Part shown: one piece after another, positions 1 to 6,403 of the stretch
Numbering within the stretch: the stretch's first letter is position 1
Layout of the letters: the number at the start of each line of letters is the position of its first letter
NCBI GenBank assembly: GCA_032250585.1
Contig: JAVVFH010000074.1
Span: 1 to 13,643 of the forward strand
Reading direction: 5' to 3'
Length of the DNA: 13,643 bases
Source of the DNA: JAVVFH01 sp032250585
GTDB taxonomy: Bacteria > Pseudomonadota > Gammaproteobacteria > Xanthomonadales > SZUA-36
Translations under genes and position numbers: made by a program
Notes under the pieces: model-generated
What the model saw: only the letters and a program-made list of their open reading frames with translations
Database searches by the model: none
What the model was told of the DNA's origin: nothing

Positions 1-617
1 AAGCCGAAACGGCCGAGCGAAAAACCGGGTGCCGCGGGAAATCGGAAAAATTTCGAATAATTTTCCACTAGCGCATCTCGGATGTGAGGGTAATTTGCGC
101 CCGTTCCATCGAAAACCAGGTCATTGGGCGCGCTCAGCCGGCGTCCGCCGACCGTCTCGTAAAGGGATTCCACCTGGCCGCTGCGCAAATCGACCCGCTC
201 GATCCAGCCCCCGGCGTATTCGTCGGCCGGCCCGACGGGCAACAGCACACCATCGACCTGTGCGAAGCGGTCGCCGCCGTTATTGCAGACATAGCAGGCG
301 CCGTCCGGCCCGATCGCAGCGCCGTTGGGCCCGCCGGGCAGCTGCGCCAGGCGCTCCACGTGTCCGTCTGCATCGACTCGTGTCAGGACCTGCTTTGCAA
401 TCTCGACGATCAGCACGCTGCCGTCGTCGAGTGCTACGGGGCCCTCGGGAAATTGCAGGTTGCACGCAAGCGTCCGATGCTCAGCTCGCCGCGTAATGAC
501 CGCTGAAGCCGGCGCGGAAAAGGGCGCGGCGGCCAATGCCGCCGCGCCCAGCCCAAGACGCAGCAGATTCCTGCGCTGAATTCGAAAGCCGGGCAAGGGC
601 ATGGCCCGACGACGCAT
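1..617 (-). CDS. SMP-30/gluconolactonase/LRE-like beta-propeller protein, 3' end off window or disrupted
   Basis: The frame is open from an ATG at 617 to the window edge (205 codons). The N-terminus has a twin-arginine-like signal (R15-R16 then NLLRLGLG and an Ala-rich stretch to about residue 39), so export by Tat is likely. Residues 55-173 carry the family pattern: FPEGPV at 56-61 with Glu58, a usual metal ligand; GGPNGAAIGPDG at 95-106; CNNGG at 111-115; SAPNDL at 162-167 with Asn165, another metal ligand. The family hydrolyses lactones or similar esters in a six-bladed propeller. The ATG lies 11 nt past the receptor stop and has AGGA five bases upstream, so it is co-transcribed with the receptor. 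After FDGTG (residue 173, near position 95) the expected tryptophan/FTD-type continuation is missing in all three frames and the DNA turns AT-rich, so the gene may be truncated or rearranged. The family is clear; the 3' part is not. Confidence 0.72.
   Translation of the reverse strand, partial: MRRRAMPLPGFRIQRRNLLRLGLGAAALAAAPFSAPASAVITRRAEHRTLACNLQFPEGPVALDDGSVLIVEIAKQVLTRVDADGHVERLAQLPGGPNGAAIGPDGACYVCNNGGDRFAQVDGVLLPVGPADEYAGGWIERVDLRSGQVESLYETVGGRRLSAPNDLVFDGTGANYPHIRDALVENYSKFFRFPAAPGFSLGRFG
44..66. repeat. Short AT-rich inverted repeat
   Basis: Arms GGAAAA (44-49) and TTTTCC (61-66) flank an 11-nt loop with a TTCGAA core. It lies in the stretch where the propeller gene loses family similarity and looks more like intergenic DNA than coding sequence. 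It could be a weak terminator-like hairpin or chance in AT-rich sequence. Confidence 0.25.
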
Positions 618-628
618 GCGTTTCCTGC

Positions 629-3061
629 TCAGAACCAGTTGAACCGAAGCTTGGCGCCGTACCAGCGCGGTTTGCCGTAAGACTCTTCCGCGCATCCGCA
701 CAGAGTGGCCAGATCGAAGCCTGTGTGCACGTAACGCTCATCGGTCAGATTGTTGACAAACAGGGTACCCTCCCAGCGGGAGTCGGCGCTGGTCCAGGAC
801 AGGCGCACATTGGTCATCCAGAATGAATCCATTCTTTGAGCGTCAAAGTTGCGGATGTTGTGAAAACGGTCGTCCGTGTACGTGACATCCACCTGGGCAG
901 CCAGATTGCCATCGAAAACCAACTGCGGCAGGGTATAACGCGCGAGCATCGCGAATTGAAACTCCGGCGTATGTGCCGGCGTGACATCCCGGAATACACT
1001 GTCCGCCACTTCCAGGTCGAAAACCGTGGCGTCGATCCAGGAGCCGTTCAGGATCAGGTCGAGTTGCGGTGTCGGTTTGACGATAAACTCGAGTTCCGCT
1101 CCGAAATACTCTGCATCGGCATTGCGAACAAAGCCCGAGGAACCACTGAACACGAAGGCCTGATAATCGTCGTAGTCGTAGTAGTAAAACGAGCCGTTCA
1201 GTCGTGCCAGGCCATCGAGCAGCGTGGACTTGAAACCCGTTTCGTAGGCGAGCAGGACCTCTTCGTCGTAAGGGATGTCTTCTTCGTTGAGTGCCGGCGT
1301 GAAGTCGTTCAGCTTGCCGTTGAAGCTGCCGGCCTTGACGCCCCGATTGATGCTCAGGTACCAAAGCCAGTCATCGTCGGGACGGTATTCCAGTGCTACC
1401 CTTCCGGCCCATAGGGTGTCGGAAGTGTCGTCCTGGAAAGACGGGTAGGTGAACCCGAAGGAGTCCAGCGGCGTCTGGTCGGTATCCACCAGGTGATCGT
1501 TGACGTTCGGAAAAAACAGGTTGTCGTAGCGGAATTCCTTTTCTTCCTGGATCACCCTGATCCCGGCGACCAGCGTCAGCCGCTCACTTAAATCCCAGTC
1601 GATCTGTCCGAAGGCCGAGTACGAATCGGTCTGCAGATTAACCAGACTGGCCGAGTCGAACGGACCGAAGGGCAGCAGCAGGGTTATCGGTGAATCTTCA
1701 GGGAAATCCAGCGCGATGACGTTGTTGTTGTCCATATAGAGGTAGTAGAGGCCGGCCACCCAGTTATAGCCATCGCCACCGCCGTTGATTCGCAGCTCCT
1801 GGCTAAAGGAATCGGTGTCATTGTTGTTGTTCACCATCGACTGCGGCGTCGGGGAAACATCGGCGTCGAGAGTTTGCTCTTTCTCGAAATGCATGAAGTG
1901 TGAAATGGCGGTCACGGTCATGCCTTCCAGCTCCCAGGCCAGGTTGGCCGTCCCGCCGTAGATGTCGTACTCGTTGCCATCGTCCAGCGCATGGTCGACG
2001 GACACGTCCAGATCGTCGATGCCGCCAAATTCCCGATAGCCAAACAGGTCGCCGCCCACGACCGGCCGGACTGTATTGCCGAAGTTGCCATCCACAAAAT
2101 CGATCGGCAGGCAGCCGCCAGTCTCGGCGGAAATCGCTTCGCAGCCCTGCGGGTCGTTCTCGGCGCGGATGGTGTTGACGTGATTGCCGTCGGCATTGAT
2201 CACGGCGGTCACCGCACCTTGCTGGTAATAACCCACTGACACCTCTTCATGCGCGGCAAAACCGCTCAACAGCAACTCCGCCCGGTCATTGATCTTCCAC
2301 AGCAATTGACCGCGAATCGCCCACTGATTGTCGTTCCACATGTCATCCGCGCCCGAACGCGAACCGTTGAAGGGCACGCCGGTCAGAGGGTTGATCGTAT
2401 TCTGGGCCGGATAGTGGTTGGTGGCGATCTCGTCGTGGCGATTGAACATCGCGGACAGGCGCCCGTTGACATTCGCGGTCAGAGGTCCGCTGACTGCGGC
2501 TTCGAGGCGCACTTGATCGTGAGAGCCGTAAAGCACGTCACTGTAAGCCTCGAACGCCTCGGTCGGCTTGCGGGTGACGTAATGCACCAGGCCGCCGGTC
2601 GCGTTACGGCCAAAAAGAGTACCCTGCGGGCCCTTCAGTATTTCCACCCGGTCGATATCGAACAGGCCGAAGCGCTGTCCCTGGGTGGTCGGGATATAAC
2701 CTTCGTCCACGTAAACGGCATTGGGCGGCTCGACGAAGTCCGTGAAATCGGTCTGGGTAACCCCGCGGATCGAGAACTGCGCATCCTGTCCCGCGCTGGT
2801 GCCGGCTATACTGACCCCCGGCGTCATGCGGGCGACCTCACCGCTGGACTCGAAACCAAGCTGCCGGATCTGTTCGCCCGTCCAGGCCGTGATCGCGATA
2901 CTGACATCCTGGATACCCTGTTCGCGCTTCTGCGCGGTCACCATGACTTCCTCCAGGACCTGGGCCTGTGCCGGCGCGCCCGCCGCCAACAACAAGAGTG
3001 AAAACCCGACGAAAACCCCACCCGAAAAAAAACTGCCGTTGAATAATTCAGATCGTTTCAT
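629..3061 (-). CDS. TonB-dependent outer-membrane receptor
   Basis: This is an 810-aa outer-membrane receptor that would import a ligand using TonB energy. The ATG at 3061 is preferred over an upstream TTG at 3097, because AGGAAA sits just upstream and the signal peptide then starts MKRSEL, with a hydrophobic core (about 15-30) and AQA cleavage near residue 33. The TonB box LEEVMVTAQKRE is at 36-47. The plug domain follows, with FSIRGV at 96-101 and the strongly conserved DIDRVEILKGPQGTLFGRN at 135-153. The rest is a 22-strand-type barrel rich in alternating aromatic strands and acidic loops, ending in LRFNWF with the terminal Phe typical of BamA-recognised barrels. The length is normal. It lies between the MBL hydrolase and the SMP-30 gene on the same strand, but has its own candidate promoter at 3198-3226. 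The ligand is unknown; the dense Asp/Asn loops are usual and do not identify it. Confidence 0.95.
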   Translation of the reverse strand: MKRSELFNGSFFSGGVFVGFSLLLLAAGAPAQAQVLEEVMVTAQKREQGIQDVSIAITAWTGEQIRQLGFESSGEVARMTPGVSIAGTSAGQDAQFSIRGVTQTDFTDFVEPPNAVYVDEGYIPTTQGQRFGLFDIDRVEILKGPQGTLFGRNATGGLVHYVTRKPTEAFEAYSDVLYGSHDQVRLEAAVSGPLTANVNGRLSAMFNRHDEIATNHYPAQNTINPLTGVPFNGSRSGADDMWNDNQWAIRGQLLWKINDRAELLLSGFAAHEEVSVGYYQQGAVTAVINADGNHVNTIRAENDPQGCEAISAETGGCLPIDFVDGNFGNTVRPVVGGDLFGYREFGGIDDLDVSVDHALDDGNEYDIYGGTANLAWELEGMTVTAISHFMHFEKEQTLDADVSPTPQSMVNNNNDTDSFSQELRINGGGDGYNWVAGLYYLYMDNNNVIALDFPEDSPITLLLPFGPFDSASLVNLQTDSYSAFGQIDWDLSERLTLVAGIRVIQEEKEFRYDNLFFPNVNDHLVDTDQTPLDSFGFTYPSFQDDTSDTLWAGRVALEYRPDDDWLWYLSINRGVKAGSFNGKLNDFTPALNEEDIPYDEEVLLAYETGFKSTLLDGLARLNGSFYYYDYDDYQAFVFSGSSGFVRNADAEYFGAELEFIVKPTPQLDLILNGSWIDATVFDLEVADSVFRDVTPAHTPEFQFAMLARYTLPQLVFDGNLAAQVDVTYTDDRFHNIRNFDAQRMDSFWMTNVRLSWTSADSRWEGTLFVNNLTDERYVHTGFDLATLCGCAEESYGKPRWYGAKLRFNWF

Positions 3062-3168
3062 TTCAGTTTTCCTGTTCGATTGACTGTAAATCCGCAATGC
3101 ACGGGATTCGTTCTATTTAGACATACATCGCCGCGACGGAACGAGCCTGGATTTTTTGTCTTCACCAT
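3058..3168 (-). CDS. Possible 36-aa leader peptide coupled to the receptor
   Basis: A short frame begins with ATG at 3168, inside the leader of the receptor gene, and ends with a TGA at 3060-3058 that overlaps the receptor ATG in an ATGA arrangement. The peptide is basic (MVKTKNPGSFRRG start, LK end) with two cysteines, no signal peptide and no recognised family. No good Shine-Dalgarno precedes it, so translation is uncertain. If real, it would couple translation into the receptor. The overlap alone could occur by chance. Confidence 0.2.
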   Translation of the reverse strand: MVKTKNPGSFRRGDVCLNRTNPVHCGFTVNRTGKLK

Positions 3169-3197
3169 GTCTGTGATTCCAGATCGTCCCCGCTCGA

Positions 3198-3226
3198 ATT
3201 CTAGTGGGGCCCTGTATTGGAGTCAA
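3198..3226 (-). promoter_or_regulatory. Sigma70-like promoter for the TonB receptor
   Basis: On the minus strand, TTGACT (3226-3221) and TAGAAT (3203-3198) are separated by exactly 17 nt, matching five of six bases in each consensus box. Transcription would start near 3191, giving a leader of about 130 nt before the receptor ATG at 3061. It lies in the 204-bp gap between the MBL gene and the receptor, so the receptor and SMP-30 genes can be transcribed without the upstream genes. Confidence 0.6.
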
Positions 3227-3265
3227 AACCGAATTACATTCCATCTCGAGCCCGGATCACGAACT

Positions 3266-4330
3266 TCAGAACTCGGGCAGTTGCGGCGGCCTGCCTGTCG
3301 CCTCTCCATAAAGGATCCCGATTTCAAAAGGAATGAACACCTGGTTGTCCCAGGAGGGATAGAGCGCGATGATCGCCGGCGTCAGGCGCTCGGTGATTTG
3401 CTGCTGGTCGTAGCCATCGGCCACCAGTTCTTTAACGCGATCACTCATGAATTCGATATGCAGCCTGAGCCGGGCCAGCACCGCGCTGTCTGCAACCGCG
3501 CCATGGCCGGGAATGACCATCTCGGGCTTCAGTCCCTCAAGCTGCCGCAGCACCTTGACCCACCGTTCGGCGCTGGAATCCGCGTCGGGCATGATCGGAA
3601 AAAACCGTGTCTCCGCAACGTCCCCGGTAAACAGGGCCCCGACGTCCGGGACATAAACCATCTGGTCGCCCCGCGTGTGCGCCGGGATCTCGCGCAAGAT
3701 GATTTCGCGCCCCCCCAGATCCAATGTCATTGCGCCCGTGTAAAAGCTATCCGCTTCGGCGAACTGTGTGCCTTCCAGCGCGTCTGCGACCTGCGGCCCG
3801 AAGGTTTTGAAAAGATCTATATAGGACGGTCCTTTTTCCTTGAGTTCATCTGCCTGGGCTTCGTTCATGATTATCGTGGCGTGGTCTTTGAACACGCTGG
3901 CACCAAAATTATGCTCCGGATGAAAATGCGTCGTGGTCAGATAGAGCATCCGATCACCTGCGATCTCCCTGGCCAGGGACAGAACGCGCCGGCCGTTTTC
4001 CGGACCAAGGCCTGTATCGACGACCAACACGGCCTTCGTGCCTTCGATGATTCCGATGTTCGGCACGAAGGCGATGCGGGGGTCGTCGATGATCGTCAGG
4101 CCCGGCGCCACCTCCCGCGCCCGCTCAGGATTCACCCGTGGAGGCGCGTTGAGGTCTGGTGCGTCACCACTTTCGACTAACGCCGATGTTGCCTGAGCCG
4201 GTTCCGCCGGTGAACGATCCTGAGCGCAGGCGCTACCGGACACGGCTACTCCGGCGAGCAGCGCGGACAGCAGCAGCGTTGCGGTTCTGCCGCGTCGTTC
4301 AATCAACCCGTCACAATGGTTATTGAGCAT
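3266..4330 (-). CDS. Periplasmic metallo-beta-lactamase-fold hydrolase
   Basis: A 354-aa MBL-superfamily hydrolase. The ATG at 4330 is chosen because AGAGGAAG lies six bases upstream and it yields a clean signal peptide (ERRGR, then a Leu/Ala/Val core, ACA cleavage at 34-36). The in-frame ATG at 4381 has no ribosome site and would overlap the upstream gene. Metal residues are in order: HFHPEH (His135, His137, Glu139, His140), PAHTRGD (His218), TGD (Asp237), PGHG (His276). The usual HxHxDH Asp is replaced by Glu139. VVDTG at 103-107 is the normal strand before the active site. A lipobox is poor (GSAC), so a soluble periplasmic enzyme is more likely than a lipoprotein. The family cleaves esters, lactones, thioesters, sulfates or beta-lactams; the substrate cannot be read here. 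It starts 34 nt after the HxH membrane protein gene, so the two probably share a transcript. Confidence 0.9.
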   Translation of the reverse strand: MLNNHCDGLIERRGRTATLLLSALLAGVAVSGSACAQDRSPAEPAQATSALVESGDAPDLNAPPRVNPERAREVAPGLTIIDDPRIAFVPNIGIIEGTKAVLVVDTGLGPENGRRVLSLAREIAGDRMLYLTTTHFHPEHNFGASVFKDHATIIMNEAQADELKEKGPSYIDLFKTFGPQVADALEGTQFAEADSFYTGAMTLDLGGREIILREIPAHTRGDQMVYVPDVGALFTGDVAETRFFPIMPDADSSAERWVKVLRQLEGLKPEMVIPGHGAVADSAVLARLRLHIEFMSDRVKELVADGYDQQQITERLTPAIIALYPSWDNQVFIPFEIGILYGEATGRPPQLPEF

Positions 4331-4364
4331 TCTTTGCTTCCTCTTGAGTGTCCTGTTTTCATCT

Positions 4365-4883
4365 TCAACGGTCGTTGCCATCCGGTTGCGGCCCCGTGCG
4401 CGGCCCCCAAAGCCCGGCCACGATCAGCCCGGCGAAGGCCAGGATGAGCAAGGCCCCGAACGCTGAGAAAACCTGTCCGGCCAAAATGTAGCCGCTGGCC
4501 TGCAAGATCAAACCGGCGGGATAGATCAACACCCCGCTGATACCCAGCCATGCGACACGTTGTTCCGTCTGTTCACGCACCTCCAGGCCATGCAGCAAAA
4601 CGGTAAAGAGCAGCAGAAAAATGCAGAGGAACAGTAAGTGGCCGTGTGCCTCGACCGCTCTGGCCGCCCTGCTGACGGCATCCCATTGCTGACCGGCGAC
4701 CGCCGATGCTGCGCCTTTCTCCGCCCCGGCGGCCGCCGTTATCGCGGCGCTGTAGTTCTCTTGAACAGAAAGAAAAGCCGGCGACGGGCCGATCGTCCAG
4801 AACAGCGCGCTCGCCGCAAAGCCGGAGATCAACATTACAACCGTGAATACAAGGAGCCGACGCGTTCCTTTGTGGCTGCTCAT
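4365..4883 (-). CDS. Four-helix HxH-module membrane protein (single module)
   Basis: A 172-aa inner-membrane protein of no family I recognise with certainty. The ATG at 4883 overlaps the stop of the upstream gene as ATGA; the same frame extends upstream to 5063 but that part reads as shadow. Helices lie at about 9-30, 80-100, 110-130 and 134-158. Between helix 1 and helix 2 is an Ala-rich extracytoplasmic loop (about 31-79), ending in EAHGHL with His80 and His82 at the mouth of helix 2. His98 is on the far side of that helix, and SGVLIYPAG followed by GY at 131-132 marks helix 3. The same plan occurs twice in the neighbouring 342-aa protein, so they are paralogous and probably partners. The histidines suggest haem or metal binding, but this is inference. 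A loose resemblance in size and layout to hydroxylaminobenzene mutase (HabA/HabB) is from memory and not an assignment. Confidence 0.8.
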   Translation of the reverse strand: MSSHKGTRRLLVFTVVMLISGFAASALFWTIGPSPAFLSVQENYSAAITAAAGAEKGAASAVAGQQWDAVSRAARAVEAHGHLLFLCIFLLLFTVLLHGLEVREQTEQRVAWLGISGVLIYPAGLILQASGYILAGQVFSAFGALLILAFAGLIVAGLWGPRTGPQPDGNDR

Positions 4884-5908
4884 GGCGCCACCTCCTGCCG
4901 CGACCTTAGACCCGCCAGCACAACCAGGAGGCCAATAATTACCAACCCCCCCGCGGAATCTGCGCACAAGGCATAAAAATAACCGAAGCGCGGCGCCAGA
5001 TAAACGAACACGGGCAATAACAGTCCGCCGACGGCAATCAATGCAAAGGCCGGGTTGCGCCATGCTTTGGTCAGGCGCAAATGCTCTGCGAGTAACGCCG
5101 TGAGGATCATGATGAAGCCAAATGCGACCGCATGTGAATGCGCGGCGGCCGTAATGGCCATCCGGATTTGAGCCGATTTATAGCTTGCATAAAACTTGTT
5201 GGCTGCGTCCATTTCGCCGACGCGGATCGCCTCGATCAACTTTAAAAGCGTGACGTGAAGCCCCGGTTCTTCGAAAAACACGTGCCGCCAGGCCAGGAAC
5301 AGTCCAAAAAGCAGCCCCGCAAACACCAGGGCGGCCCCTGTCCTGAGCAGCCAACCGCCAGGCATTTTCAGTTGTGGCAGGGCCCTTGCCTGCGATGCGG
5401 CCGATAGCAGACCGGGAACATACAGACCAATACCGGTCAACAGCAGAGCGACACCGGCATTGGAAAGGCTGAACCAGGCAGCGGACTGATAGCCAAGCGT
5501 CAGGAATCCGAGCGTTTGCGCGAGCCCGCCACCGATCATCAGAACCGCCGCCGGCATGTCCAAGCGGCCGACATGGCCGAGACGGTTCTTGACAACGCCA
5601 AGGCCGACCGCAAGCAAGCCGTAAGGTCCAAAATGAGAGTGTATCGACATGGCCCGCGCCCGCTCTGTCGCAAGGTGCCTGATCTCCTCGAAGCGGGCGG
5701 CAATCTCCTGCGTCGCCGCCTGCCCGGACAAGGCAAGCACGTCCGTCCAGGCAGCCTTTAACTCCGCATTGATCGCGTGCGACCACAACAGTGCGAACAG
5801 TTCGCCGGCCACCAGGCCGCCCACGACCAGCACGAACCCGCCAACGATCAGAAAGCGTTCACTGGGTTGCAGAGGCCGAACGCCAGAGCCCGATCTGGAA
5901 TTGTTCAT
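4880..5908 (-). CDS. Eight-helix membrane protein, tandem duplication of the HxH module
   Basis: A 342-aa inner-membrane protein. The ATG at 5908 follows GGAG by five bases; an in-frame TTG at 5938 is less likely. It contains two copies of the four-helix module found in the next gene. Copy 1 (about 18-170) has helix 1, a loop of about 45 residues, then IHSHFG with His90/His92, IGGGLAQTL and GY at 139-140. Copy 2 (about 186-335) has AHSHAVAFG with His257/His259, VGGLLLP and GY at 309-310. From the first His, the Gly pair comes about 37 residues later and the Gly-Tyr about 50-53 later in both copies and in the neighbour. It is the first gene of the minus-strand cluster. No catalytic family is recognised; a haem-binding redox or transport role is a guess from the paired periplasm-side histidines. 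Confidence 0.82.
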   Translation of the reverse strand: MNNSRSGSGVRPLQPSERFLIVGGFVLVVGGLVAGELFALLWSHAINAELKAAWTDVLALSGQAATQEIAARFEEIRHLATERARAMSIHSHFGPYGLLAVGLGVVKNRLGHVGRLDMPAAVLMIGGGLAQTLGFLTLGYQSAAWFSLSNAGVALLLTGIGLYVPGLLSAASQARALPQLKMPGGWLLRTGAALVFAGLLFGLFLAWRHVFFEEPGLHVTLLKLIEAIRVGEMDAANKFYASYKSAQIRMAITAAAHSHAVAFGFIMILTALLAEHLRLTKAWRNPAFALIAVGGLLLPVFVYLAPRFGYFYALCADSAGGLVIIGLLVVLAGLRSRQEVAP

Positions 5909-6028
5909 GAAGTCTCCATTCTTGTTGACCCCACCCAATTGAATGGGTTTTGTCAGAACCTTTCCCGCAACGAATGTCGTGCACTACCGGACGGTAACAC
6001 TTCAAAATAGAATACAGATTTTTTTTGT

Positions 6029-6057
6029 AGCATAAACCAGGACGTTTGAAAAACCAA
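6029..6057 (-). promoter_or_regulatory. Weak candidate promoter for the HxH/MBL cluster
   Basis: On the minus strand TTGGTT (6057-6052) and TATGCT (6034-6029) are 17 nt apart, about 120 nt before the ATG at 5908. The match is only partial, and the -35 box overlaps one copy of the TTGAAAAACCAAT repeat, which may make it activator-dependent. No better pair was seen. Confidence 0.25.
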
Positions 6058-6058
6058 T
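6046..6058 (+). repeat. Direct repeat copy 1 of TTGAAAAACCAAT
   Basis: This 13-nt sequence recurs identically at 6206-6218, 160 bp away, in the same orientation. The copies flank the palindrome at 6094-6123. A binding site for a regulator is plausible; this is inferred from repetition in a promoter region only. Confidence 0.4.
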
Positions 6059-6093
6059 TCACGCTTTGCCGACTTTTCATCAAGGGGTTCATA

Positions 6094-6123
6094 TTAAATG
6101 ATTTTTAAATTGACATCATTTAA
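6094..6123. promoter_or_regulatory. Palindromic candidate operator
   Basis: TTAAATGAT (6094-6102) and ATCATTTAA (6115-6123) are perfect 9-bp inverted arms around a 12-nt spacer. A consensus -35 box TTGACA (6110-6115, plus strand) lies across the right arm, with a partial -10 (TACGCT, 6132-6137) 16 nt on. A dimeric repressor here would block that promoter. The TetR gene at the end of the plus-strand operon is the obvious candidate, by inference. If used, the promoter would leave a leader of about 260 nt before 6404. Confidence 0.4.
6101..6113 (+). repeat. ATTTTTAAATTGA element, inverted partner at 6228-6240
   Basis: The same 13 nt occurs on the opposite strand at 6228-6240. The first copy fills the centre of the palindrome at 6094-6123 and leads into TTGACA. 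The second, on the minus strand, leads into TTGAAA. One copy facing each cluster would suit coordinated divergent control. Confidence 0.35.
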
Positions 6124-6205
6124 GCTCAGGATACGCTGCTGATATTCGTAAGAAAAGGCTGAATAATTTTAGGACTGACCCGTTTGGACGATTGCGCCTT
6201 GTGGC

Positions 6206-6218
6206 TTGAAAAACCAAT
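6206..6218 (+). repeat. Direct repeat copy 2 of TTGAAAAACCAAT
   Basis: Identical to 6046-6058. It lies about 190 bp before the ATG of the plus-strand receptor. See copy 1 for the reading. Confidence 0.4.
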
Positions 6219-6403
6219 ATTTGCATTTCAATTTAAAAATGAATAGTGTTCGCTAAATAATTTTTCTGGACCCGTGCACTTGACGCTCGAGAACATTCGT
6301 TTGGCCAAAGACACCGCTCACGAAAGTGCGCAAATTCATGTGCTGAAACGGTTTGCACTGAGGATTTCTGATTTTTCGGTTTGATGCTGGGAGATATCAC
6401 ACG

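Larger units (their letters stand above)
5909..6403. other. AT-rich divergent intergenic region
   Basis: This 495-bp stretch separates the two divergent clusters and holds no convincing gene. It is markedly more AT-rich than the flanks. It contains a 9-bp-arm palindrome at 6094-6123, a 13-nt direct repeat (6046-6058 and 6206-6218), a 13-nt inverted repeat (6101-6113 and 6228-6240), a small TACCG-GA-CGGTA dyad at 5985-5996, and an ACCCA/TGGGT hairpin at 5933-5948 in the leader of the minus-strand gene. The layout fits shared regulation of both clusters. Confidence 0.6.

Noticed and set aside
3080..4180. Long plus-strand frame of 366 codons opposite the MBL gene
   Set aside because: It is the antisense shadow of a well-supported MBL gene with complete metal motifs, and its translation shows no family features.
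6280..6308. TTGACG as a -35 box for the second receptor
   Set aside because: No acceptable -10 lies 16-18 nt downstream.
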